Of a stretch of 30,889 nucleotides of DNA, positions 8,061 to 15,201 are shown piece after piece. Numbering within the stretch: position 1 is the first letter of the stretch; each line of letters starts with the position of its first letter. Where the stretch lies: the NCBI GenBank assembly GCA_020430865.1, contig JAGQIY010000138.1:1-30889 (forward strand). The letters are read 5' to 3'. This stretch comes from Myxococcales bacterium. Its GTDB lineage: Bacteria > Myxococcota > Polyangia > Polyangiales > Polyangiaceae. The notes under the pieces were generated by a model, which searched no databases, was not told the origin of the DNA, and saw only the letters and a list, made by a program, of their open reading frames with translations. A program made the position numbers and the translations under genes.

Positions 8061-8101
8061 AGAGTCGCGAAAGTACGAACTTTTTCGCTCTCGGTGTTGC
8101 C

Positions 8102-8130
8102 TTGCCAAGGGGCGGGCCGGTTCCTACAGT
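8102..8130 (+). promoter_or_regulatory. Sigma70-like promoter of the hydroxylase gene run
   Basis: TTGCCA (8102-8107), a 17-base spacer and TACAGT (8125-8130). This is the best promoter match noticed in the window. Transcription would begin near 8137, leaving only about 6 bases before the first ATG at 8143. Confidence 0.6.
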
Positions 8131-8142
8131 CCGGCCGACGCC

Positions 8143-8787
8143 ATGATGAAGGCCAGTGAAGAATCACCGCGCATGTTCGAGAGCGACTTGGTCGACTTCT
8201 TCTCGCGGACGCACCCCATGGTGGTGCCCCTCGTCTTCGTGCCCGCGGCAGGTGCGTGCATGTACTGGGGCGTTGTGCGTCACGACGTTGGCGCGATCGC
8301 CAGCGTGGTGTTGTTCGTGAGCGGCGCGGTGGTGTGGTCGCTGATCGAGTACTGGCTGCACCGTACGTTCTTCCACTGGGAACCACCCGGGAAGCTGGGG
8401 GAGCGCATGCACTTCCTGGTGCACGGCGTGCATCACAAGTGGCCGAAGGACAAGTACCGCTTGGTCATGCCGCCCGCGGTGAGCGTCTCCCTGTTCTTCA
8501 TCTTTCTGGGGATCTTCTATGCGCTGCTGGGTGGGCGCTGGGTGTGGCCTTTCCACGCGGGATTCACCATCGGCTACATGTCGTATGATCTCATCCACTA
8601 CTACATCCACCACTACAACCCGAAGTCCCAGTACTGGCTGCGCTTGAAGAAGCATCACATGCTTCATCACTTCAAGACGCCCGAGGTCCGCTACGGCGTG
8701 AGCTCGAAGTTCTGGGACTACGCGTTCGGTACTGTGGGGGAGCAGCCGGTGCGCCGCGCGTCGGCAGAACCACCCGCCGAGTCCTGA
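8143..8787 (+). CDS. Fatty acid hydroxylase superfamily protein (FA2H/Scs7-like)
   Basis: The 214-residue integral membrane di-iron oxygenase probably hydroxylates a lipid acyl chain, as Scs7/FA2H do for sphingolipid fatty acids. The histidine clusters are complete: HxxxxH (His73, His78), HxxHH (His94, His97, His98), HxxxHH (His152, His156, His157) and HxxHH (His172, His175, His176). Helical pairs lie at about 27-45, 50-70, 108-130 and 134-152. It lacks the cytochrome b5 domain of yeast Scs7, as other bacterial members do. ATG 8143 is followed by ATG 8146; ATG 8173 would suit a start further from the transcription start. A 12-base gap to the next gene indicates an operon. Confidence 0.85.
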   Translation: MMKASEESPRMFESDLVDFFSRTHPMVVPLVFVPAAGACMYWGVVRHDVGAIASVVLFVSGAVVWSLIEYWLHRTFFHWEPPGKLGERMHFLVHGVHHKWPKDKYRLVMPPAVSVSLFFIFLGIFYALLGGRWVWPFHAGFTIGYMSYDLIHYYIHHYNPKSQYWLRLKKHHMLHHFKTPEVRYGVSSKFWDYAFGTVGEQPVRRASAEPPAES

Positions 8788-8799
8788 GAAGGCAGACCA

Positions 8800-9132
8800 A
8801 TGGCTGAAGCTGCTCCTGAGCTGCCTGAGATCCCCGAGGAGCTGGGACTCGACCCCGTGCTGTGCGCGCTGCTCCACCTCGCCTACTTCCTCGACAGCGT
8901 CGAGGAGGAAACGCTGAGCGCCGAGCACGCGACGCCGAACCTCGAGCGTGTGGGCTTGTACGTTCAGCGCCTCGATGACGAGCAGCTCGATGAGCTCGAG
9001 GCACAGCTCGCAGAGCTCGTCGAGTACGCGATCGCCGAGAAGTGGAGCGAGGATCAGCGTGAGTGGCTGGCGAGCTTCTTGGAGCATTGCGGTATCGAGC
9101 TCGAGGCCGAAGACGCCTCCGACATGAACTGA
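8800..9132 (+). CDS. Small acidic hypothetical protein
   Basis: A 110-residue soluble protein, very rich in Glu, Asp and Leu and predicted mostly helical. I do not recognise a family. A central segment (LERVGLYVQRLDDEQLDELEAQLAELVEYA) could form an amphipathic helix pair. GAAGG lies about 7 bases before the ATG, and the gene begins 12 bases after the hydroxylase stop, so co-expression is likely. It could be a small accessory or binding protein for the hydroxylase, but only its position supports this. Confidence 0.7.
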   Translation: MAEAAPELPEIPEELGLDPVLCALLHLAYFLDSVEEETLSAEHATPNLERVGLYVQRLDDEQLDELEAQLAELVEYAIAEKWSEDQREWLASFLEHCGIELEAEDASDMN

Positions 9133-9230
9133 CGCTGCGTCGGTTCGCCCGTTGGAGCCAGAGGTCAGCGGAAGTCACGGCCGCCCGATTGCACGCGGAC
9201 GATGTCGCCTGAGACGCTCTTGGGCGATTC

Positions 9231-10451
9231 ATGGGGAAATCACCGCAGCCGTATGCCGACGCTGCCGCGACCTTCGACGCGTCGGGGATCTACGTCTCGC
9301 CTGGCAAGACACGAGTCTTTCGCGAGTACGGGCTGACGGTGGTGATGGGGGAGCGCTCCGGACCAGGCTTCCGGGACGCGTTCACCGGTCAGGAGTTCAT
9401 CAACTGTCACTGCAACGGCGGCGTCTTCAATCTTGGGCACCGAAACCAGGCCTTGATCGCCTGTCTGAAGAGCGCTCTGGAAGAGCTGGACATCGGAAAC
9501 CACCATTTCGTCAGCGGCTGGCGCACGGCCCTTGCCGAGCGGCTCTCACGCTCGACGGCTGGCCACCTCGGGGGCGTGGTGTTCGGCGTCGGGGGAGGCG
9601 AGGCCATCGATCTCGCCATCAAAGTTTGCCGCGCGGCAACGAAGCGTCGTCGCATACTCTCGCTGTGTGGCGGATACCACGGACACACCGGGCTGGCGCT
9701 GGCGGCGGGTGATCCGAGCTTTCGCGAGCCGGTGCTGTGCAGCGACGCGGCCTTCGAGCAGGTGCCGTTCAACGATCTCAGCGCCATGGACCGCGCGCTG
9801 AGAGACGACGTCGCCGCGGTCTTGGTGGAGCCCATCCCGGCCACCCTCGGCATGCCGCTGCCCGAGCCGGGCTATCTGGAGGGGGTGGCTCAGCTGTGCA
9901 AGTCTCGCGGCGCGAAGCTGGTGGTGGACGAAGTGCAGGCCGGCCTGGGACGAACGGGGAGGATCTGGGCCTATCAGCACCATGATTTCCGCCCGGATGT
10001 GCTGGTGACCGGAAAGGGCCTGAGCGGGGGTGTCTACCCGATCAGCGCGACGCTGATGACGACCGAGCTACAGCAGCTCTTCTTGGAGGAGCCGTTCATC
10101 CACATCTCGACGTTCGGCGGCTCGGAGCTTGGTTGTCGCGTGGCGCTGGAGGTGATGAACCAGATCGAGGCGCCCGGCTTCCTCGAGCACGTGGAGGCCC
10201 TCGGCGAGCACTTCGAACGGGGCCTGCAGGGGTATCCCTTCGAGCTCAGGCGCTGCGGTCTGATGATGGGGCTGAAGTTCCCCGCCGAGGGGGCGGGGCT
10301 GTTGGCGATGCGCCTGCTGGTCGAACAGGGGCTCTTCGTGCTGTATGCGGCGAACGACACCTCCGTGGTGCAGTTCCTGCCGCCGCTCGTCTTGCGGCCG
10401 GAGCAAGCCGATGATGTGCTGAGACGAGTGCGCGCCGCATTTCCGGCGTAG
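9231..10451 (+). CDS. Class III (PLP-dependent) aminotransferase
   Basis: The 406-residue fold-type I enzyme belongs with acetylornithine, 4-aminobutyrate and glutamate-semialdehyde aminotransferases. The cofactor aspartate is Asp233 in VVDEVQAGLGRTG. The Schiff-base lysine is Lys262 in VTGKGLSGGVYPISATL. The glycine-rich phosphate site FGVGGGEAIDLAIKVCRA and GGYHGHTG are also clear. The first 40 residues, with PGKTRVFREYGL, are like aspartate-aminotransferase-family members of secondary pathways rather than ArgD. Substrates cannot be fixed. It follows the acidic protein gene by 98 bases without a visible terminator. The ATG at 9231 lacks a clear ribosome site. Confidence 0.85.
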   Translation: MGKSPQPYADAAATFDASGIYVSPGKTRVFREYGLTVVMGERSGPGFRDAFTGQEFINCHCNGGVFNLGHRNQALIACLKSALEELDIGNHHFVSGWRTALAERLSRSTAGHLGGVVFGVGGGEAIDLAIKVCRAATKRRRILSLCGGYHGHTGLALAAGDPSFREPVLCSDAAFEQVPFNDLSAMDRALRDDVAAVLVEPIPATLGMPLPEPGYLEGVAQLCKSRGAKLVVDEVQAGLGRTGRIWAYQHHDFRPDVLVTGKGLSGGVYPISATLMTTELQQLFLEEPFIHISTFGGSELGCRVALEVMNQIEAPGFLEHVEALGEHFERGLQGYPFELRRCGLMMGLKFPAEGAGLLAMRLLVEQGLFVLYAANDTSVVQFLPPLVLRPEQADDVLRRVRAAFPA

Positions 10452-10498
10452 CTTGCCAGCGCTGCTCGCGCGAGCAGTCGGAGAGGAGAACGATCGGC

Positions 10499-11425
10499 GT
10501 GGGGGAGAGCGACGACGCGGCCTTGCAGGAGGCCCTCGGCGAGCTGGAGGCGCGTGTACAGCGGGCCTTGGCGCGTCCAAGCCACGAGCAGCTGGACGTG
10601 ATCGGGGTTGGCGAGATCTCTCCCGTGCTGCGCCTGGGTTTGGGGGAGAGGGGCTACGCCGCGAAGCGCCTGCCTCGCTTCGCAGACGCGCCGAGCCTGG
10701 AGCGCTACGTCGAGACGTTCGACGCCTACCGCGGAGCGCTGGAGCAGGTCGGGGTTCACGCGCTCGAGTCGCGCGTGATCGTTGCCTCGCGGCAAAGAGA
10801 TGGTCTGTCCGCCTACTGCGTGCAGCCGCTACTCGAGGCAAGCACGCTGTGCGTGGACCGCCTGCGCAGGATGGACGCCACGACGGCGCGGAGCTTCGGC
10901 GGGCGGCTCTTCGACCTCGTCGCGAGCGCGGTGAGTGATCGTCTGGGCCTCGATGCGCAGCTCTCGAACTGGTTCATGCGCAGCGCGCCCGACGAGCCCC
11001 CCGAGTTCGGCTACCTGGATCTGACCACGCCGTTGATGCGCAACGAAGCTGGCGAGGAACTGCTGGACACCGAGTTGTTCCTGGCGTCGCTGCCGGCGCT
11101 CCTGCGTCCGTTGGTGAGGCGCTTCATGCTGCGAGATATCCTGGCGAACTACTACGACCTGCGCAGCGTACTCAGGGACCTGCTCGGCAACCTGATCAAG
11201 GAGTCGCTGGAGCGTCACCTCGACGGTTGGCTCGGCGTTGCGAACGCGCGCATCACCCCTGCGCTCACCATGAGTGAAGTCCAGGCTCACTACGCGGACG
11301 ACGCGCGAACCTGGGCGCTGCTGCAACGCTTGCGCAAGCTGGACCGCGGTTGGCAGCGCCATGTCCGCCGACGGCCCTATGGCTTCTTGCTGCCGGGTAG
11401 CATCGAGCGCCGGACGGATCAGTAG
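10499..11425 (+). CDS. Hypothetical protein with kinase-like fold features
   Basis: A 308-residue protein that may belong to the family catalogued as DUF6206; I cannot verify that. It has features of an aminoglycoside-phosphotransferase or kinase-like fold: a glycine-containing strand pair (IGVGEISPVLRLGLGERG), a possible ATP lysine in YAAKRLPRF, a stretch resembling a catalytic loop (DAQLSNWF) and a DFG-like position in FGYLDLTTPL. The canonical HxD is absent, so it may be a pseudokinase or a divergent enzyme. The GTG at 10499 is preceded by GAGGAGAA about 10 bases upstream. It lies 47 bases after the aminotransferase and probably belongs to the same transcript. Confidence 0.65.
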   Translation: MGESDDAALQEALGELEARVQRALARPSHEQLDVIGVGEISPVLRLGLGERGYAAKRLPRFADAPSLERYVETFDAYRGALEQVGVHALESRVIVASRQRDGLSAYCVQPLLEASTLCVDRLRRMDATTARSFGGRLFDLVASAVSDRLGLDAQLSNWFMRSAPDEPPEFGYLDLTTPLMRNEAGEELLDTELFLASLPALLRPLVRRFMLRDILANYYDLRSVLRDLLGNLIKESLERHLDGWLGVANARITPALTMSEVQAHYADDARTWALLQRLRKLDRGWQRHVRRRPYGFLLPGSIERRTDQ

Positions 11426-11459
11426 CGGAAAAGCGCCCCACGGGTTGCGCATCGTTGGC

Positions 11460-11465
11460 TAGAGT
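11460..11465 (+). promoter_or_regulatory. TAGAGT -10-like hexamer, possible leaderless start
   Basis: TAGAGT ends 8 bases before the ATG at 11474 and is preceded by TTGGC. No -35 or Shine-Dalgarno sequence is evident. Confidence 0.35.
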
Positions 11466-11473
11466 GCGCTCGC

Positions 11474-11842
11474 ATGGCAAGCGCGGAGAAGCTCGAGGCA
11501 CCCAAGGACTACGCTCCGGTTTGGCCTTACTACAGCTTCTTCGCGGTCTGCATGGGGGTCTTTCACCTCGCGCTGGCAGGCATCGGCACCTGGATGGTGG
11601 TGATGGCTCACGAAGCGCCGCGTCCCGAGGTGGAGCCCGTCGTCTTCGGCTCGAGCGTCGCGGTGATGAGTGTGTTGCTCGGGGTTGCCTATTGCTACGC
11701 ACCTTTTGCCCCGAGGAAACGCTGGGCGTGGCGCTATCACCTGGTGCTGATCGTCCTGGGCTTGCCGTCCTGCCTGTTCGGTGCGCTGCCGCTGCTCGTG
11801 TTCTGGCTGCGGCGAGACGCACGACGCATGTTCAAAGCCTGA
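11474..11842 (+). CDS. Small membrane protein
   Basis: A 122-residue protein with three predicted transmembrane helices: about residues 18-42 (YYSFFAVCMGVFHLALAGIG), 52-76 (PVVFGSSVAVMSVLLGVAY) and 88-112 (YHLVLIVLGLPSCLFGALPLLVFW). The C-terminus is basic (RRDARRMFKA), placing it in the cytoplasm. No family is recognised. It converges with the membrane sigma factor gene downstream. Confidence 0.7.
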   Translation: MASAEKLEAPKDYAPVWPYYSFFAVCMGVFHLALAGIGTWMVVMAHEAPRPEVEPVVFGSSVAVMSVLLGVAYCYAPFAPRKRWAWRYHLVLIVLGLPSCLFGALPLLVFWLRRDARRMFKA

Positions 11843-11865
11843 GAGCCGGGACGCGACGGCGCGAA

Positions 11866-12900
11866 TCACTTCGCCTTCCGCTGCATCTCCGATTCGAAGC
11901 TGGAGCCCGCCTTGGCCTTCTTCGATGGCGCCTTGTTGGAGCTCGGGGGCGTGTAGGTAGGAGCGACCCGCGGGGCGAGTGGCTGAGCCGTGGGCTTGAC
12001 GGGGGGCGGCGCCTTGGTCGGTGGTGCTGGCCTGGTGTCGTCCGCCTTCGCCTCCGAATCGCTGTCGTCCTGGATCGGGGTGGGCTCCAGCTTGCTCGTG
12101 GTTGGTGGGGGCAAGGGCACTTCACGCTCGATGGCTTGGTGTGCGGCCTTGCGGTCCGCTTGCACGGCGGGGAGGGAGTCGCCCTTCTCATCGAGCGCCT
12201 TGGCCTCGTCGTAGAGCACCAGGCAGCGCCGCCACTGCTCGTTCTCGCAGGCACGCCGCGCCTGCTTGCGGAGCTCCTCGGGGTGTTGCTGAGGTTCTGT
12301 CTCGGGGGTGATCGCGACGGGGGGCGGCGCTTGCGGTGTGGAGAAAAGCCAGAAGCCGATCACGATCGCGACTGCGAGCACTGCTGCGGCGGCGGCCCAG
12401 CGAGTGCGGAAGTAGCGCCGCAAGCGTGAGACCCGCTGGCGTACGCGAGGTGCTGGCAGGTTCTCTTCCTTGGCGATCGTCTCGAGCTTCTCGCCGGCGC
12501 CCTCCCGAAGCATCCACTCCAGGGTGTCCGCTGTCTGGTCTCCGTCGGGGAGCTCCTTCTCCACCCAGCGCATCAGCTCGCGGGCGTCACTGGAGGCGCT
12601 GTCGGGCGCGGCCTGATCCGGTGGCTCGTCGTACAGCAGTGGCTCGCGCCCGCGCTTGCGGAAGTGATCCGCCACCTTGTTTCGCGCGACTCCGAACAGC
12701 CAGCGGCGGAAGTCCTCGGCGGCTTCCGGGGCGTGGTCCGACTCCAGGGCAGCGGCGAGCGTGGTCTGCAGGACATCGTCGGCTTCGCCCCGTGGCACGC
12801 GACCGCCGATGAAGCGCCGCAGGTCGCGGAGCAGCTCCGGATCGTTCAGCAGCGCTGGAGTGGGTGGGGCATCGGGCGGCTCGGACACTGCGGGCATCAT
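11866..12900 (-). CDS. ECF-type sigma factor with transmembrane helix and C-terminal tail
   Basis: The 344-residue protein has sigma70 region 2 at about residues 28-84 (DDVLQTTLAAALES, FRRWLFGVARNKVADHFRKRG) and region 4 at about 118-166 (EKLETIAKEENLPAPRVRQRVSRLRRYF). A hydrophobic helix (about 168-186, AAAAAVLAVAIVIGFWLF) follows directly. The remaining 158 residues start with a helical, TPR-like segment (EELRKQARRACENEQWRRCLVLYDEAKAL) and end in a Pro/Lys-rich linker. The factor is therefore probably anchored in the membrane with its tail outside, in effect fused to a sensor or anti-sigma-like part. No separate anti-sigma gene is adjacent. ATG 12900 or 12897 is the start; sequence further upstream in frame is not conserved in character. 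Confidence 0.85.
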   Translation of the reverse strand: MMPAVSEPPDAPPTPALLNDPELLRDLRRFIGGRVPRGEADDVLQTTLAAALESDHAPEAAEDFRRWLFGVARNKVADHFRKRGREPLLYDEPPDQAAPDSASSDARELMRWVEKELPDGDQTADTLEWMLREGAGEKLETIAKEENLPAPRVRQRVSRLRRYFRTRWAAAAAVLAVAIVIGFWLFSTPQAPPPVAITPETEPQQHPEELRKQARRACENEQWRRCLVLYDEAKALDEKGDSLPAVQADRKAAHQAIEREVPLPPPTTSKLEPTPIQDDSDSEAKADDTRPAPPTKAPPPVKPTAQPLAPRVAPTYTPPSSNKAPSKKAKAGSSFESEMQRKAK

Positions 12901-12980
12901 GTCACGAGTACGCCGTCGCGCGTCGCCAGCGTTGTGTGACCCTCTCCCCCAAAAAAATCCGAAGCGCTCGGAAAAGCCGC

Positions 12981-12986
12981 TAACGT
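12981..12986 (+). promoter_or_regulatory. TAACGT -10-like hexamer, possible leaderless start
   Basis: TAACGT ends 7 bases before the ATG at 12994, in the 93-base gap shared with the divergent sigma factor gene. No clear -35 partner is seen. Confidence 0.35.
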
Positions 12987-12993
12987 CCCGTGG

Positions 12994-13758
12994 ATGGCGC
13001 TGTCCGGTCCCCCCTGGGTGGAGTCGATCCGCGCTGGGTTGGCTGCTCACGCCGACCCCGATGCGGCCGAGCCCATGCGCGCGTACATGCGCAGTCGGCT
13101 GCCCTTTCTTGGTATCCAGGCCAAGCAGCGCCGCAGCGTCGTGGTCCGGCTCCGACCAGCGATCGATACCCAGGCCGAGCTCTACGCGGGGGTGAGGGCG
13201 CTCTGGTACGGGCGCAGTCGAGGTCCGCAGCAGGTCTACCGGGAGGAGCGCTACGTCGCGATGGAGCTACTCACGGACCGGCGCTACCAGGCGCTGCGTG
13301 ACGCTCGCACGCTCGAGCTCTACGAGGAGCTGATCGTCGACGGCGCCTGGTGGGACTTCGTCGATCACCTGGCAAAGAACGGGGTGGGTGAGCTCCTGCA
13401 AAGGTTCCCTGTGGAAACAAAGGAGCGACTGCTCGAGTGGGCTACCGACGCGGACCTCTGGAAGCGTCGCAGCGCCATCCTGAGCCAGCTGGCCTTCGGG
13501 CAGGCGACGGACGTCGAGCTCCTCGAGGCGGTGATCCGCCCGAACCTCGACGACAGCGACTTCTTCATCAAGAAGGCGATTGGCTGGGCGCTTCGTCAGT
13601 ACGGCTGGGTGGAGCCCGAGTACGTCGAACGCTATGTGGCTCGTCACGCTTCCGAGCTCAGCTCTCTCTCGAGGCGTGAGGCGCTGAAGAGCCTGGACGC
13701 CGCGCGCGCCAGGCTGCAGACGAAGCTCGAGGGTCGACGGAGCGCGGCGCAGCGATGA
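12994..13758 (+). CDS. DNA alkylation repair protein, AlkD-like glycosylase
   Basis: The 254-residue HEAT-repeat-like helical protein matches AlkC/AlkD DNA glycosylases, which excise positively charged alkylated bases such as 3-methyladenine and 7-methylguanine. Diagnostic stretches are RSRLPFLGIQAKQRR, DGAWWDFVDHLA (with the catalytic-type aspartate and tryptophans), LWKRRSAILSQL and FFIKKAIGWALRQYG. Size is typical of AlkD. It is translationally coupled (ATGA overlap) to the RNA methyltransferase gene downstream. Confidence 0.9.
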   Translation: MALSGPPWVESIRAGLAAHADPDAAEPMRAYMRSRLPFLGIQAKQRRSVVVRLRPAIDTQAELYAGVRALWYGRSRGPQQVYREERYVAMELLTDRRYQALRDARTLELYEELIVDGAWWDFVDHLAKNGVGELLQRFPVETKERLLEWATDADLWKRRSAILSQLAFGQATDVELLEAVIRPNLDDSDFFIKKAIGWALRQYGWVEPEYVERYVARHASELSSLSRREALKSLDAARARLQTKLEGRRSAAQR

Positions 13759-15056
13759 CGCAGTGGAAGGTGGACAAGCTGGTGCCAGGTGGCCATGGGA
13801 TGTGCCGCCTCGACGGCGGCGGGGTCGGCTTCGTGCGTGGCGCCGCGCCCGGCGATCTGGTCCACGTGAAGCAGATCAAGCGGCGCTCGGGCTACCAGCG
13901 CGCTGAGTCCTGGGCGCTCGTCGAGGCGGGCCCGGGACGGGTGGAGCCAGGCTGCGCACTGCACGGTCGCTGTGGTGGTTGTGACTGGATGCACCTCGAG
14001 CTGTCGATGCAGCGCGAGGCAAAGGTCAAGCTACTGACTGAAGCGCTGGTGCGCACTGGCGGGTTCGACGCCGAGCGCTTGCCGAGGATCGAGCTGGTCA
14101 GCGCCGGACCCGCAGAGGGCTATCGCTGCCGCGCGCAGCTGCAAGTCGATGCGAAGGGGCGCCTCGGGTTTTTTTCCGCGGGGACACATGATCTGGTGGA
14201 GGTCGACGGCTGTCTCGTGTGTGACCCTCGACTGTCGCAGATGATCAGCGAGCTGCAGGCGCTGGCGAAGCAGGGCCTGTTTCGCGGCTTCTCACGTCTG
14301 GAGCTACGGGTCGCTGATCGCGACCCTGAGCGCTTGCTGCGGGCGAGCGTCCGTGAGCGCGGCCGTGACCGGCGACGCAAGCATCGGGAAGTCCGCAGCG
14401 ACCAGCTCGAGGCGAGCCTGAAGCAACTCGGAATCGCCTGGGTCCTGGAGGGGTCGGTCGCCGACGCCGAGCTCTGCCAGGGATGGCGGATCGCCGACGA
14501 GCTGTACCTCTCGGTGCCTCCTGCAGCGTTCGCCCAGGTGAACCCAGAGGTCAATCGCAGCCTGATCGGAGCGGTGGTCGAGGGAGCGCGCCGACGCGCA
14601 GCCGCGCGCTTTCTGGATCTGTACTGTGGTGCGGGCAACTTCAGCTTTCCGCTGGCTGCGGCTGGGCTGTCCGGGGTTGGTATCGAGATCAGCGACGCAG
14701 CCATCACCGCAGCCAAGAGCCATCGACCGCGAGTCGAGGCGTTGCTCGGGCGCGAGCTGGACCTGGAGTTCCACGCTGGGGACGTCGAGCCTGCGCTCTC
14801 GCAGCTGCCCCGTCGCGACTTCGATCTGATCCTGCTCGACCCTCCGCGCGCCGGAGCGAAGGCCAGCCTGTCCTTCGTCGTGCAGAGTGAGGCGCACTGG
14901 TTGTGCATGTGCTCGTGCGATCCGGTGACGCTGGCGAGAGACCTCAGGGAGCTGGTTCACAGCGGTTTCGAGCTCGAGCAGCTGACGGCGTACGACATGT
15001 TTCCTCACACGCATCACGTGGCGGCGCTGGCCTGGCTGCGCCGCGTCGCGCGCTGA
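13755..15056 (+). CDS. Class I SAM-dependent RNA methyltransferase, RlmD/TrmA family
   Basis: The 433-residue enzyme is expected to make 5-methyluridine in rRNA or tRNA. It has an N-terminal TRAM-like domain (about 1-60) and an iron-sulfur motif with Cys67, Cys73 and Cys76 plus a later CLVC. The SAM-binding motif is FLDLYCGAGNFSFPLA, the motif LILLDPPRAGA follows, and the catalytic cysteine is Cys388 in CSCDPVTLARDL. The usual family sequence there is SCNPxTLxRD, so Asn is replaced by Asp. Its ATG overlaps the AlkD stop. RlmC, RlmD and TrmA cannot be told apart by eye. Confidence 0.88.
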   Translation: MTQWKVDKLVPGGHGMCRLDGGGVGFVRGAAPGDLVHVKQIKRRSGYQRAESWALVEAGPGRVEPGCALHGRCGGCDWMHLELSMQREAKVKLLTEALVRTGGFDAERLPRIELVSAGPAEGYRCRAQLQVDAKGRLGFFSAGTHDLVEVDGCLVCDPRLSQMISELQALAKQGLFRGFSRLELRVADRDPERLLRASVRERGRDRRRKHREVRSDQLEASLKQLGIAWVLEGSVADAELCQGWRIADELYLSVPPAAFAQVNPEVNRSLIGAVVEGARRRAAARFLDLYCGAGNFSFPLAAAGLSGVGIEISDAAITAAKSHRPRVEALLGRELDLEFHAGDVEPALSQLPRRDFDLILLDPPRAGAKASLSFVVQSEAHWLCMCSCDPVTLARDLRELVHSGFELEQLTAYDMFPHTHHVAALAWLRRVAR

Positions 15057-15201
15057 GGGCTCGAGTCGAGCGACCTGCAAGGGGCGCCGCGCTTCCTTCT
15101 TGGGTTCACCTCGTGTTACGGACGGGCAACGCCGAGGCGCTGCTGGCGCTCTTCGCAGACCACGAGACCGCTCGCCAGCGTGCGCGAGCCACCCGAGATC
15201 C

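Larger units (their letters stand above)
7578..8142. other. Gene-free stretch with palindromes
   Basis: No convincing coding frame is seen in these 565 bases; the frames present have Arg/Pro/Ser-rich products without family character. The stretch contains a 22-bp palindrome (7627-7648), two similar 16-bp dyads (7937-7952 and 8045-8060) and a promoter (8102-8130). It separates the divergent small gene and the fatty acid hydroxylase gene. A small regulatory RNA cannot be excluded. Confidence 0.6.

Noticed and set aside
11455..12429. Long plus-strand open frame opposite the membrane sigma factor
   Set aside because: The product is Arg/Gly/Leu-rich without family character. It overlaps the small membrane protein gene in another frame and the sigma factor gene on the other strand, both of which have clear domain or topology signals.
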